The notes under the pieces are model-generated. The model was given only the letters and a program-made list of their open reading frames with translations. It was not told the DNA's origin and did no database searches. DNA of 30,192 bases from Methylococcaceae bacterium UBA1147 (GTDB lineage Bacteria; Pseudomonadota; Gammaproteobacteria; Methylococcales; UBA1147), in NCBI GenBank assembly GCA_002311315.1, contig DBZZ01000001.1:4989-35180 (forward strand). The letters are read 5' to 3'. A program made the translations under genes and the position numbers. This document shows positions 1 through 7,838 of this stretch, piece after piece (position 1 is the first letter of the stretch; every line of letters begins with the position of its first letter).

Positions 1-74
1 TAATAACCCTTGGCCTGTTTCAGGACCTTCTTGTGTCTGGCCTTTGCCGTAACACCACGCTTTACTCTTGGCAT
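1..74 (-). CDS. rplT: 50S ribosomal protein L20 (bL20), N-terminal part
   Basis: The first 24 codons read MPRVKRGVTAKARHKKVLKQ and then AKGY, the very basic N-terminus of bL20; the rest lies beyond the left edge. L20 binds 23S rRNA early in assembly of the large subunit. The ATG at 72-74 lies 30 bases after the rpmI stop, and a GAGAG stretch upstream can act as ribosome binding site. It is the last gene of the thrS-infC-rpmI-rplT unit. In E. coli L20 represses its own operon at the rpmI leader; whether that holds here cannot be read from this fragment. Confidence 0.93.
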   Translation of the reverse strand, partial: MPRVKRGVTAKARHKKVLKQAKGY

Positions 75-104
75 AAAAACTCTCTCTGATATTCAGATTC
101 GGGA

Positions 105-302
105 TCAGGCGTAAGGCAGCATGCGAGCAGCGCTACGAACGTCCGATGCATGCAATTCCGTACTCTGACGCAGATGTCTTTTCCGCTTGGTACTCTTCTT
201 GGTCAGGATATGCCGCCGATGTGACTGGCCGCACTTGAAAGAACCGGAAGCTCGTCGCGAAAATCTTTTTGCGGCTCCACGATTGGTTTTCATCTTAGGC
301 AT
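105..302 (-). CDS. rpmI: 50S ribosomal protein L35 (bL35)
   Basis: A 65-residue, strongly basic protein beginning MPKMKTNRGAAKRFSRRASG and containing the CGQSHRRHILTKKSTKRKR stretch typical of bL35; this is the normal length for the family. It is a structural protein of the large ribosomal subunit. An AAGGAG ribosome binding site sits 7 bases before the ATG, in the 20-base gap after infC. It lies between infC and rplT, the conserved order. In E. coli this start region is the target of L20 repression. Confidence 0.95.
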   Translation of the reverse strand: MPKMKTNRGAAKRFSRRASGSFKCGQSHRRHILTKKSTKRKRHLRQSTELHASDVRSAARMLPYA

Positions 303-322
303 TGTAAAACTCCTTAAAACAA

Positions 323-844
323 CTATTTCTTTTTTTTCGGGGCAAGCACCATCACCATCTGCCTGCCTTCCATCTTGGGGAACTGTTCTATCGTTCCAAG
401 CTCCTCCAATTCCTTCTCGAGTCTCTTCAGCAAATCCATGCCCAGTTCCCTGTGAACCATTTCACGTCCACGAAAGCGGACGGTAATCTTGGTTTTGTCC
501 CCATCGTTAAGAAAACGGGTCAGGTTACGCACCTTGACCTTGTAATCTCCTTCGTCTGTACCAGGTCGGAACTTGACTTCCTTTACCTGGATCTGTTTTT
601 GCTTTTTCTTGGCCGCTTGCTGTTTCTTGTTCTGCTCGAACCGGAACTTGCCGTAGTTCATTATCCGGCATACAGGTGGATCGGCGTTGGGCGAAATTTC
701 GACAAGGTCAAGATCCGCATCGTAGGCAATCTGTTTAGCCTCATCCAGGCGAACAACTCCCGCCTGTTCTCCCTCTGCATCAATCAGCCGGATCACCGTT
801 CCAGTGATCGCATCGTTCAATCGGGTTTCTTTATTTGCAGCGAT
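323..844 (-). CDS. infC: Translation initiation factor IF-3, AUC start
   Basis: IF-3 binds the 30S subunit, checks the start codon and initiator tRNA, and keeps the subunits apart. I read 173 residues (E. coli has 180): an N-domain with RLIDAEGEQAGVV, the Asn-Pro-x-x-x-Pro-x-Cys-Arg segment with IMNYGKF, a Lys-rich linker, and a C-domain with VKVRNLTRFL and KITVRFRGREMVHRELG, ending in KKKK. The only in-frame NTG start, a TTG at 818-820, would cut off the usual N-terminal extension and has no ribosome binding site. Eight codons further up, ATC at 842-844 lies 7 bases after AGGGGGA, and an in-frame stop lies 12 bases above that. Gammaproteobacterial infC normally starts with AUU or another rare codon so that IF-3 can repress its own mRNA. 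Confidence 0.9.
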   Translation of the reverse strand: MAANKETRLNDAITGTVIRLIDAEGEQAGVVRLDEAKQIAYDADLDLVEISPNADPPVCRIMNYGKFRFEQNKKQQAAKKKQKQIQVKEVKFRPGTDEGDYKVKVRNLTRFLNDGDKTKITVRFRGREMVHRELGMDLLKRLEKELEELGTIEQFPKMEGRQMVMVLAPKKKK

Positions 845-858
845 ACCCTGTTCCCCCT
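842..858 (-). promoter_or_regulatory. infC ribosome binding site with AUC start codon
   Basis: On the minus strand AGGGGGA (858 to 852) is followed by 7 bases and then ATC (844-842). The spacing is ideal and the reading frame continues into IF-3. A rare start codon here is the known device for infC autoregulation in enteric bacteria. Confidence 0.75.
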
Positions 859-873
859 AGTTCGTTAATTTGG

Positions 874-2775
874 TTAATAGTTTCCGCTTAAATCAAACTG
901 ATTCAGACACTCATCCAGGCTCAACGAGCCCAGGTCTTCGCCTTTCTGACTGCGCACGGATACCGTAGCACTCTCCAATTCCTTGTCTCCGACAATCAGA
1001 AGGTAGGGAATGCGCTGAATCGAGTGCTCGCGGATTTTAAATCCGATCTTTTCATTTCTCAAGTCTAAATTGACCCGATATCCTTGTTTTTTAAGGTTTC
1101 GGCAAATATTCTCGGCATATTCTGCATGACGGTCCGCGATCGTCATCACCACCGCCTGGACCGGCGCTAACCATAGCGGGAAATTTCCAGCGTGATGTTC
1201 TATCAGGATTCCGATAAACCGCTCCACCGATCCGAGGACGGCACGATGTAACATCACCGGTACCTGTTTCGAACTGTCTTCGGCGACATAGTGCGCACCC
1301 AATCGGCCCGGCATGGAGAAGTCGACCTGGATGGTTCCACACTGCCAGACCCGGTTCAGGCAGTCTTTCAGTGAAAAATCGATCTTGGGGCCGTAAAAGG
1401 CACCTTCCCCCGGCTGTAGTTCCCATTCTAGGCCCTTGTGGTTGAGCGCCCTTTCGAGCGCTTCTTCGGCCTTGTCCCAAACAGCGTCATCCCCGACCCG
1501 GTTTTCTGGCCGAGTGGACAATTTCACCAGTATGTCCTGAAAACCAAAATCACGGTACACCTCGAAGAGCAGATCAATGAATGCAGAGACCTCTTCCTGA
1601 ATCTGGTCTTCCATGCAGAAGATATGGGCATCATCCTGAACGAAGTTTCGTAGCCGCATCAGGCCGTGGAGCGTCCCGGAAGGCTCATTTCGGTGACAAG
1701 ATCCAAATTCGGCCATCCTGATCGGCAACTCACGGTAACTTTTAAGACCCTGGTTAAAGATCTGCACATGGCACGGACAGTTCATCGGCTTGATCGCATA
1801 ATCCCGATTCTCCGACTGGGTCGAGAAGATCATGTCGCCAAACTTGTCCCAGTGCCCTGATTTTTCCCAAAGAGTCCGATCGACTACCTGCGGAGTCTTG
1901 ACCTCCGTGTATCCGTGATCCCTCAGTTTTACGCGGATGTAATCCTCAATCAGTCGGTAAATGGTCCAACCCTTGTCATGCCAGAACACCATGCCAGGAG
2001 CTTCTTCCTGGATATGGAATAGGCTCAGGGCCTTACCGATTTTTCGATGATCGCGTTTTTCTGCTTCCTTGAGGCGGTGCAGATAGGCTTTCAGTGCTTT
2101 CTTGTCAGACCAGGCAGTCCCGTAGATCCGCTGCAACATTTCGTTGTTCGAATCGCCGCGCCAGTAAGCCCCAGCAATTTTCATCAACTTGAATACACCT
2201 AGTCGGGAAGTATTCGGGACGTGTGGGCCACGGCAAAGATCGGTGAATCCCCCCTGTTGGTACACCGAGATAATCTCATCTTCCGGCAGGTCGTGGATAA
2301 TCTGGGCCTTGTACGCCTCTCCCCTCTGGCTGAAATATTCGACTGCTGGCTGCCGATCCATGACATTTCTGTTTACGTCGATTCCCTCACCGACAATCTC
2401 ATGCATTTCTTTTTCAATCCGCTCAAGATCTTCAGGTGTAAATGGCCGTTCGTAAGAAAAATCGTAGTAAAATCCGTCTTCGATTACCGGGCCTATGGTG
2501 ACCTGGACGTCCGGGAAAATGCGCTTGACGGCTTGCGCAAGCAGGTGGGCTGTCGAATGCCGGATAATCTCCAGTCCTTCTTCGTCGCGGCCGGTGATAA
2601 TGGATACACTCGCATCATCAGCAATCTCGTAACCGCAATCGACAATCCGATCATCGACACGACCGGCCAGCGCAGCTTTACCCAGTCCGAGTCCAATCGC
2701 CTGTGCGACATCCATGACGGTAACGGGACCATCAAACTGGCGCTTCGAACCGTCGGGCAGAGAAATTGTAAGCAT
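874..2775 (-). CDS. thrS: Threonine--tRNA ligase
   Basis: Charges tRNA-Thr with threonine in the cytoplasm and edits mischarged serine. The 633 residues contain, in order: an N-terminal TGS domain (LTISLPDGSKR), the editing domain with HSTAHLLAQA, the class II catalytic core with GHWDKFGDMIF, motif 2 with CHRNEPSG and QDDAHIF, and an anticodon-binding domain with ADLRNEKIGFK-like sequence (here LDLRNEKIGFKIREH). The zinc cysteine is residue 333 in MNCPCH; the following Gly of E. coli is Cys here. I chose the ATG at 2773-2775 because MLTISLPDGS aligns with MPVITLPDGS of E. coli; a TTG 8 codons upstream is possible. Neither start has a strong ribosome binding site. It heads the unit with infC, rpmI and rplT. 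Confidence 0.96.
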   Translation of the reverse strand: MLTISLPDGSKRQFDGPVTVMDVAQAIGLGLGKAALAGRVDDRIVDCGYEIADDASVSIITGRDEEGLEIIRHSTAHLLAQAVKRIFPDVQVTIGPVIEDGFYYDFSYERPFTPEDLERIEKEMHEIVGEGIDVNRNVMDRQPAVEYFSQRGEAYKAQIIHDLPEDEIISVYQQGGFTDLCRGPHVPNTSRLGVFKLMKIAGAYWRGDSNNEMLQRIYGTAWSDKKALKAYLHRLKEAEKRDHRKIGKALSLFHIQEEAPGMVFWHDKGWTIYRLIEDYIRVKLRDHGYTEVKTPQVVDRTLWEKSGHWDKFGDMIFSTQSENRDYAIKPMNCPCHVQIFNQGLKSYRELPIRMAEFGSCHRNEPSGTLHGLMRLRNFVQDDAHIFCMEDQIQEEVSAFIDLLFEVYRDFGFQDILVKLSTRPENRVGDDAVWDKAEEALERALNHKGLEWELQPGEGAFYGPKIDFSLKDCLNRVWQCGTIQVDFSMPGRLGAHYVAEDSSKQVPVMLHRAVLGSVERFIGILIEHHAGNFPLWLAPVQAVVMTIADRHAEYAENICRNLKKQGYRVNLDLRNEKIGFKIREHSIQRIPYLLIVGDKELESATVSVRSQKGEDLGSLSLDECLNQFDLSGNY

Positions 2776-2826
2776 GTTCGGAACTTGTGAATCGCTCAAC
2801 TCAATAAGAGAAAGCAGATTACCCTT

Positions 2827-2862
2827 AAAAAAATTAAAGCACCGCGATGCGATGCTTTAATT
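2827..2862 (-). terminator. Rho-independent terminator of tRNA-Val
   Basis: On the minus strand ATTAAAGCA pairs perfectly with TGCTTTAAT across an 11-base loop and is followed by a run of T. It starts four bases after the tRNA CCA end. It lies only about 50 bases ahead of the thrS ATG. Confidence 0.88.
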
Positions 2863-2865
2863 GTT

Positions 2866-2942
2866 TGGTAGGCGCGATTGGAGTTGAACCAACGACCCCC
2901 ACCATGTCAAGGTGGTGCTCTAACCAGCTGAGCTACGCGCCT
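2866..2942 (-). tRNA. tRNA-Val (anticodon GAC)
   Basis: A 77-base cloverleaf including an encoded CCA. The acceptor stem is AGGCGCG with CGCGCCT and discriminator A. The D-arm reads GCTCAGCTGGTTAGAGC, the anticodon arm is CCACC-TTGACAT-GGTGG, and the T-arm carries TTCAACT. It closely matches E. coli tRNA-Val(GAC), for example in the anticodon arm and the GGGGTC variable region. Confidence 0.96.
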
Positions 2943-2964
2943 GTTGATCAAAATTAATCCAGCC

Positions 2965-2993
2965 ATTTTACTCTAGTTAGATCCTAAGCGAAA
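2965..2993 (-). promoter_or_regulatory. Possible tRNA-Val promoter
   Basis: On the minus strand TAAAAT (2970 to 2965) is a good -10 box placed 22 bases before the mature tRNA 5' end. A weak -35 candidate TTTCGC lies 17 bases upstream. The -10 carries the call. Confidence 0.35.
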
Positions 2994-3066
2994 GTAGGCA
3001 GCTGGATTTATCTCGCTAATAGTGGGTCGACTCGTTGCTGGTTTACCCCGCCCTTGGTCACCGTGG

Positions 3067-5076
3067 TCAGGCGATTAACGCTCGACGAATCTTCTGGATT
3101 TCGTCCCTGACTCGAGTCGCCTCTTCGAACTCGAGTTCTTTCGCGTGCTGATACATCTCATCTTCGAGCTTGCAAATCAGTTTGGCTGTTTCCCTGGGGG
3201 ATGCGGCTACGTAATCGATGCTGGTCTCGGCAACTTCAGTAGCACTACGCATTCCCGAGGCAAGACCCGCGCCGGGAATGGTAACCTCGAGGATATCCGT
3301 GATCGATTTCTTGATCGACTTTGGCTCGATGCCGTGTTGCTGGTTGTATTCCATCTGCTTGGCCCGACGCCGTTCGGTTTCTTCGATGGCTATCCGCATT
3401 GAACGGGTGATCCGATCACCGTAAAGGATGGCCTTGCCCCGGATGTGTCTTGAAGCGCGTCCCACGGTCTGAATCAGGGACACCGCGGACCGAAGAAAAC
3501 CTTCCTTGTCAGCATCCAGCACGGCCACCAGTGATACCTCCGGAATATCCAACCCCTCGCGTAAAAGGTTAATCCCCACGAGCACATCAAACTCTCCTAG
3601 CCTCAAATCCCGAATAATCTCAACCCGTTCCACGGTATCAATGTCCGAATGAAGGTACCTGACCAGGACGCCGTGCTCTTGAAAATAATCGGTCAGGTCT
3701 TCCGACATTCGTTTTGTCAGCGTGGTCACAAGAACCCTTTCGCCTGCCTTAGCCCGCAGGTTGATCTCGGAAAGCAGGTCGTCAATCTGACTCAGGGCTG
3801 GACGAACCTCGATTTCCGGATCGATCAATCCGGTAGGCCGCACCACCTGCTCGATAACAGAGCCCGATTGCTCTGTCTCATATTTTCCCGGTGTTGCCGA
3901 TACATAAACCCTCTGCGGGGCCCTGATTTCAAACTCGTCGAAACGCAGAGGCCGGTTGTCCAATGCCGAAGGCAGCCGGAAACCGTATTCCACCAGGGTT
4001 TCCTTGCGCGATCGATCTCCACGGTACATGGCGCCCAACTGAGGAACGGAAACATGGCTTTCATCGATAATCAGCAGACCATCGTCCGGCAAGTAGTCAA
4101 ACATTGTTGGTGGTGGCTCGCCGGACTCTCTGCCTGACAGGTAACGAGAATAATTTTCGATCCCAGAGCAGTAGCCCACTTCGAGGATCATCTCCAAATC
4201 GAACATCGTGCGCTGCTCCAGTCGCTGAGCCTCGACCAGCTTGTTGACAGAGCGCAATTGTTCGAGCCTTTCCCGAAGCTCTAGCTTGATCTTGTCGATC
4301 GCAGCCAGTAGGGTTTCGCGCGGGGTAACGTAATGGGATTTCGGATAAACCGTATACCGAGCCACCCTGCTCATGATTTCCCCGGTCAACGGATCGAACA
4401 GCGACAACCGCTCAATTTCGTCATCGAACAACTCGATCCGCAACGCCTCCTTCTCGGATTCCGCCGGGTAGACATCGATAACCCCACCTCGCACCCGGTA
4501 AGTGGCCCGTCGCAGTTCGGTATCGTTCCGAGTGTACTGCATCTCGGCAAATCGCCTCAGAATCTTTCGCTGGTCAATGATGTCGCCTCGTACAAGATGC
4601 AGCACCATCGCAAAATATGATTCCGGTTCCCCAAGACCGTAAATTGCGGAAACCGTGACCACCACCACCGTGTCCTTGCGCTCCAGAAGAGCTTTGGTCG
4701 CGGAAAGACGCATCTGCTCGATGTGTTCATTCCGTGAAGCATCCTTCTCGATATAGGTGTCGGAGGCAGGAACATAAGCCTCCGGCTGGTAATAATCGTA
4801 GTAGGAGACAAAGTATTCCACGGAGTTTTCGGGGAAGAATTCCTTCATCTCCCCATAGAGCTGAGCCGCGAGGGTCTTGTTCGGCGCCAGGATCATTGTT
4901 GGCCGCTGCAGGGTGCTGATAACGTTTGCTATCGTGAAGGTCTTTCCTGAACCCGTGACCCCCAAAAGAGTCTGATGCAACTCTCCGTCGTTTAGGCCAT
5001 CTACCAACTGTTCGATGGCTGCCGGCTGATCTCCTGCGGGATCGAAAGGGCTGTGGAGTCGAAACTTTTTCTTCAT
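3067..5076 (-). CDS. uvrB: UvrABC system protein B (excinuclease subunit)
   Basis: The damage-verifying helicase-like subunit of nucleotide excision repair: loaded by UvrA, it holds the lesion and recruits UvrC. All 669 residues fit the family. Visible parts are the Walker A motif GVTGSGKT (about residues 39-46), the beta-hairpin YYDYYQPEAYVP used to clamp DNA, Walker B with IIDESH, helicase motif VI with QTVGRASRH, and a C-terminal UVR helix pair (KLEDEMYQHAKELEFEEA) that contacts UvrC. The ATG start gives the standard N-terminus MKKKFRLHSPFDPAGDQPAAI. It stands alone between tRNA-Val and the divergent aminotransferase. I found no CTGT-N8-ACAG LexA box upstream. Confidence 0.97.
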   Translation of the reverse strand: MKKKFRLHSPFDPAGDQPAAIEQLVDGLNDGELHQTLLGVTGSGKTFTIANVISTLQRPTMILAPNKTLAAQLYGEMKEFFPENSVEYFVSYYDYYQPEAYVPASDTYIEKDASRNEHIEQMRLSATKALLERKDTVVVVTVSAIYGLGEPESYFAMVLHLVRGDIIDQRKILRRFAEMQYTRNDTELRRATYRVRGGVIDVYPAESEKEALRIELFDDEIERLSLFDPLTGEIMSRVARYTVYPKSHYVTPRETLLAAIDKIKLELRERLEQLRSVNKLVEAQRLEQRTMFDLEMILEVGYCSGIENYSRYLSGRESGEPPPTMFDYLPDDGLLIIDESHVSVPQLGAMYRGDRSRKETLVEYGFRLPSALDNRPLRFDEFEIRAPQRVYVSATPGKYETEQSGSVIEQVVRPTGLIDPEIEVRPALSQIDDLLSEINLRAKAGERVLVTTLTKRMSEDLTDYFQEHGVLVRYLHSDIDTVERVEIIRDLRLGEFDVLVGINLLREGLDIPEVSLVAVLDADKEGFLRSAVSLIQTVGRASRHIRGKAILYGDRITRSMRIAIEETERRRAKQMEYNQQHGIEPKSIKKSITDILEVTIPGAGLASGMRSATEVAETSIDYVAASPRETAKLICKLEDEMYQHAKELEFEEATRVRDEIQKIRRALIA

Positions 5077-5112
5077 ACTATTGTTGATAGATACCCGGTT
5101 CGCGTATCATTG

Positions 5113-5156
5113 CCTGTTTCCAGAATTTTCCGGGGTCATCTTTGACCCTAAACAGG
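5113..5156. promoter_or_regulatory. Nested inverted repeat between uvrB and the aminotransferase
   Basis: The outer arms CCTGTTT (5113-5119) and AAACAGG (5150-5156) enclose inner arms GGGTCA (5133-5138) and TGACCC (5143-5148) around TCTT. The structure sits in the 197-base divergent region, so it could be an operator for either gene or a hairpin in the uvrB leader. I do not recognise a known regulator site in it. Confidence 0.4.
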
Positions 5157-5223
5157 ATACCTTAATTACACAGTCACACATCTGTCATTTCACCCGCTGT
5201 CATCTACCCGGCGACAGGTCCTG

Positions 5224-5252
5224 ATGACAAGTAAATTCAATAATCATACATT
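5224..5252 (+). promoter_or_regulatory. Candidate sigma70 promoter of the aspartate aminotransferase
   Basis: ATGACA (5224-5229) and TACATT (5247-5252) are separated by 17 bases, matching the consensus boxes at 5 and 4 positions. The start of transcription would lie about 15 bases before the ATG at 5274. Confidence 0.4.
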
Positions 5253-5273
5253 ACAGTGGTAATACCGAAAGCT

Positions 5274-6455
5274 ATGACCTTAAGACTTTCCGAGCGCGTA
5301 CAAGCCGTCAAACCTTCACCAACACTAGCCATCTCAAACCGAGCCGCACAAATGCGCGCGGCTGGCCGGGATATTATTGGGCTAGGGGCAGGAGAACCCG
5401 ATTTTGACACGCCGGAACACATCAAGCAGGCTGCAATCAAGGCCCTTCAGGACGGAAAAACGAAATACACCGCGGTAGACGGAACTCCAGAACTGAAACA
5501 GGTCATCATCGACAAGTTTCAGAATGAAAACGGCTTCACCTACACGCTAGAGCAGGTGATTGTTTCCTGCGGCGGCAAACATAGCTTTTACAATCTGGCT
5601 CAGGCGATCCTAAACCCCGGAGACGAAGTCGTTATCCCGGCACCTTACTGGGTTTCCTATCCAGACATGTCCATTCTCGCTGGTGGCAAACCGGTGTTTA
5701 TTGAAACTACCCACGCACAGAGTTTCAAGATTTCTCCTGACCAGCTCCGCAATGCACTAACCGACAGAACGCGTCTGTTCGTGATCAACAGCCCATCCAA
5801 CCCGAGCGGTATTGCATACACCTTCAAAGAACTGGCAGATATTGGAAAGGTGTTGCTTGATTATCCCGACGTCCTGGTTGCAACGGATGACATGTATGAA
5901 CATATCCTATGGAAAGAAGGATCTTTCTGTAACATCCTCAACGCCTGCCCGAGCCTGTACGATCAGACAATGGTGCTGAATGGAGTATCTAAGGCCTACT
6001 CGATGACCGGTTGGCGAATTGGCTATGCGGCCGGCCCGGCACACATCATCAAGGCGATGAAAAAGATCCAATCGCAGAGCACCTCGAATCCGACATCGAT
6101 TTCCCAGGCGGCCGCGGAAGCGGCAATCAGTGGTAATCAATCGTGTATTGCAACAATGAGGGCAGCATTCAAGGAGAGGCACGACTTTGTCGTGGATTCA
6201 TTGAACCAGATGGCGGGAGTTTCGTGTCTGGCAACGGACGGCACTTTTTATGTTTTTCCGGATTTCAGCGATGCAATCGAGAAACTGGGGCTCGAAAGCG
6301 ATCTCGAATTTTCCGAACACTTAATTGAAAACGCCGATGTCGCCGCCGTCCCGGGCTCAGCCTTTGGATGCCCGGGGCATATCCGCATCTCAATCGCCAT
6401 TGGGCTGGATATGCTGAAAGCCGCCATGGAACGGATCAATAACGCACTAAAATAA
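5274..6455 (+). CDS. Pyridoxal-phosphate aspartate aminotransferase (class I)
   Basis: Transfers the amino group between aspartate and 2-oxoglutarate; related enzymes of this subgroup may also accept prephenate or aromatic acids. The 393 residues carry the family start LSERVQAVKPSPTLAISNRA, GLGAGEPDFDTP (about 36-47), NSPSNPSG (172-179), the cofactor contacts in ATDDMYEH (203-210), the Schiff-base lysine K240 in GVSKAYSMTGWRIGY, and HIRIS near the C-terminus for substrate carboxylate binding. I start at the ATG at 5274, not the upstream GTG at 5256, because family members begin MTLxLSERV. It is the only long plus-strand gene in the left part of the window, divergent from uvrB and convergent with galU. 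Confidence 0.92.
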   Translation: MTLRLSERVQAVKPSPTLAISNRAAQMRAAGRDIIGLGAGEPDFDTPEHIKQAAIKALQDGKTKYTAVDGTPELKQVIIDKFQNENGFTYTLEQVIVSCGGKHSFYNLAQAILNPGDEVVIPAPYWVSYPDMSILAGGKPVFIETTHAQSFKISPDQLRNALTDRTRLFVINSPSNPSGIAYTFKELADIGKVLLDYPDVLVATDDMYEHILWKEGSFCNILNACPSLYDQTMVLNGVSKAYSMTGWRIGYAAGPAHIIKAMKKIQSQSTSNPTSISQAAAEAAISGNQSCIATMRAAFKERHDFVVDSLNQMAGVSCLATDGTFYVFPDFSDAIEKLGLESDLEFSEHLIENADVAAVPGSAFGCPGHIRISIAIGLDMLKAAMERINNALK

Positions 6456-6468
6456 ACAGTCTGTCGAG

Positions 6469-6500
6469 ATCCCTCGCGTTTCATCGACGCAAGGGATTTT
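6469..6500 (+). terminator. Rho-independent terminator after the aminotransferase
   Basis: ATCCCT-C-GCGT and ACGC-A-AGGGAT form a 10-pair stem with one mismatch and a 7-base loop, followed by TTTTC. It starts 14 bases after the stop codon. Confidence 0.7.
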
Positions 6501-6516
6501 CAGCACAAATCTAACC

Positions 6517-6541
6517 GACCAGGCCGGTCCCGACCCTGGTC
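6517..6541 (-). other. GC-rich hairpin between the convergent genes
   Basis: GACCAGG (6517-6523) pairs with CCTGGTC (6535-6541) over an 11-base loop, 46 bases beyond the galU stop. No clear T run follows on the minus strand, so it is at best a weak end signal for galU. Confidence 0.35.
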
Positions 6542-6587
6542 GTGCGTTACCCAGGTAAATCAACCGAAGGCCCTGGCCCAACCATGA

Positions 6588-7469
6588 TCATTCATGGATA
6601 TCGAGGGCAGACAGGAAACCTCTGAACCCTTGCTTCAGTTCCGCGTCCCTTAAAGCATACTCCACGTTAGCGGTCAAGAAGCCAAGTTTTGTCCCGCAAT
6701 CGTAACGCGTCCCATGGAATTCATAGGCATAAACGGCTTCCCGGCTCATCAGCCCGGCAATTGCGTCCGTTAGCTGAATTTCCCCCCCAGCGCCTTTGTC
6801 AGTCGACTGAAGCTCCCCGAAGATCGTAGGCGCCAGAATGTATCGCCCCACCACACCCAGATTCGATGAGGCGTCTTTCGGCTGTGGCTTCTCCACGATC
6901 TGATCGATGCGATTCAACCGACCAGAATCACTGGCTGTCTTTACGATTCCGTAACTTGCCGTTGATTCCGGCGGCACTCGTTCCACACCCAGTATGGTTG
7001 ACTGCGTCTCATCAAACAATTCTGTCATCTGACCCAGGCAACCGACTCCTTCGTTATGAACCAGATCATCCGGCAGTACCACGGCAAACGGCTCGTCTTC
7101 AATGACGGGTTTCGCGCAAAGGACTGCATGGCCAAGACCCAGCGCTTCTGCCTGTCTCAGGTAAACACAGGATACGCTGGCCGGGACGATCTTGTTCAAA
7201 CAATCAAGTGCTTCCGTCTTCTGACGTTGTTCGAGCTCCTTTTCCAGTTCGTACGATTTGTCAAAATGGTCGGCGATGGCTCCCTTGGTGCGACCCGTGA
7301 TAAAAATCAGGGTTTCAATGCCCGCAGCAATCGCTTCTTCGACAGCGTATTGAATCAGTGGTTTATCGACGATCGGCAGCATCTCCTTGGGAATCGATTT
7401 TGTCGCTGGCAGGAATCTCGTACCCAGACCGGCGACCGGGAATACCGCTTTCGTTACCTTTTTGTGCAT
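6588..7469 (-). CDS. galU: UTP--glucose-1-phosphate uridylyltransferase
   Basis: Makes UDP-glucose from UTP and glucose 1-phosphate for polysaccharide and lipopolysaccharide synthesis in the cytoplasm. The 293 residues begin with the nucleotidyltransferase signature VFPVAGLGTRFLPATK-SIPKEMLP (about residues 9-32). They continue with DKPLIQYAVEEA, the LPDDLV metal-site segment, IVEKP, and GEIQLTDAI close to the C-terminal half, all typical of bacterial GalU. The ATG gives the standard MxKKVTKAVFPVAG start; the ribosome binding site is weak (GGA 8 bases upstream). It lies next to the decayed lapB/IS region, which is not its usual neighbour. Confidence 0.95.
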   Translation of the reverse strand: MHKKVTKAVFPVAGLGTRFLPATKSIPKEMLPIVDKPLIQYAVEEAIAAGIETLIFITGRTKGAIADHFDKSYELEKELEQRQKTEALDCLNKIVPASVSCVYLRQAEALGLGHAVLCAKPVIEDEPFAVVLPDDLVHNEGVGCLGQMTELFDETQSTILGVERVPPESTASYGIVKTASDSGRLNRIDQIVEKPQPKDASSNLGVVGRYILAPTIFGELQSTDKGAGGEIQLTDAIAGLMSREAVYAYEFHGTRYDCGTKLGFLTANVEYALRDAELKQGFRGFLSALDIHE

Positions 7470-7838
7470 GGATAAATCCGAATGAAATAGCTTTGTTGAT
7501 GGTGACCCATTACCGGGCTTGGGGCTTAGAATTCGCCAACCAGAACCAATGAGCTACTGATTCAACTTGTATTTTTAAAATAGCACTCTTATGTCTATGA
7601 ATTAACCTCGGCTTCTTAGCTCTTTTTGCCTGCTTGGAATTGATCGAGGAAGCATACCAACAGCTCGGACCAAAAGACTCTCACCCCCTAACGCTTTCTC
7701 CAGATCACCCGATCAACCCCCTCACCTCCTCAAAACTCAATTCGTCCGTCAGCATCGACCAGGATACGATACAGTTATGTTCGAACCTGGTTGATTTGAT
7801 GTTACTAGGCATTAAAACGACCAAGGAAGCACGCCACC
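7470..7838. other. Intergenic stretch upstream of galU
   Basis: This stretch of 369 bases contains no coding region I can support. A short AT-rich block near 7570-7582 (ATTTTTAAAAT) could hold the galU promoter, but no convincing -35/-10 pair stands out. An open frame at 7634-7900 looks fortuitous. The right end adjoins the transposase remnant, so part of it may be old insertion-sequence DNA; I could not identify terminal inverted repeats. Confidence 0.4.

Noticed and set aside
5161..5220. Possible LexA box CTGT...ACAG upstream of uvrB
   Set aside because: The half-sites are 13 bases apart, not 8, so it is not a standard SOS box.
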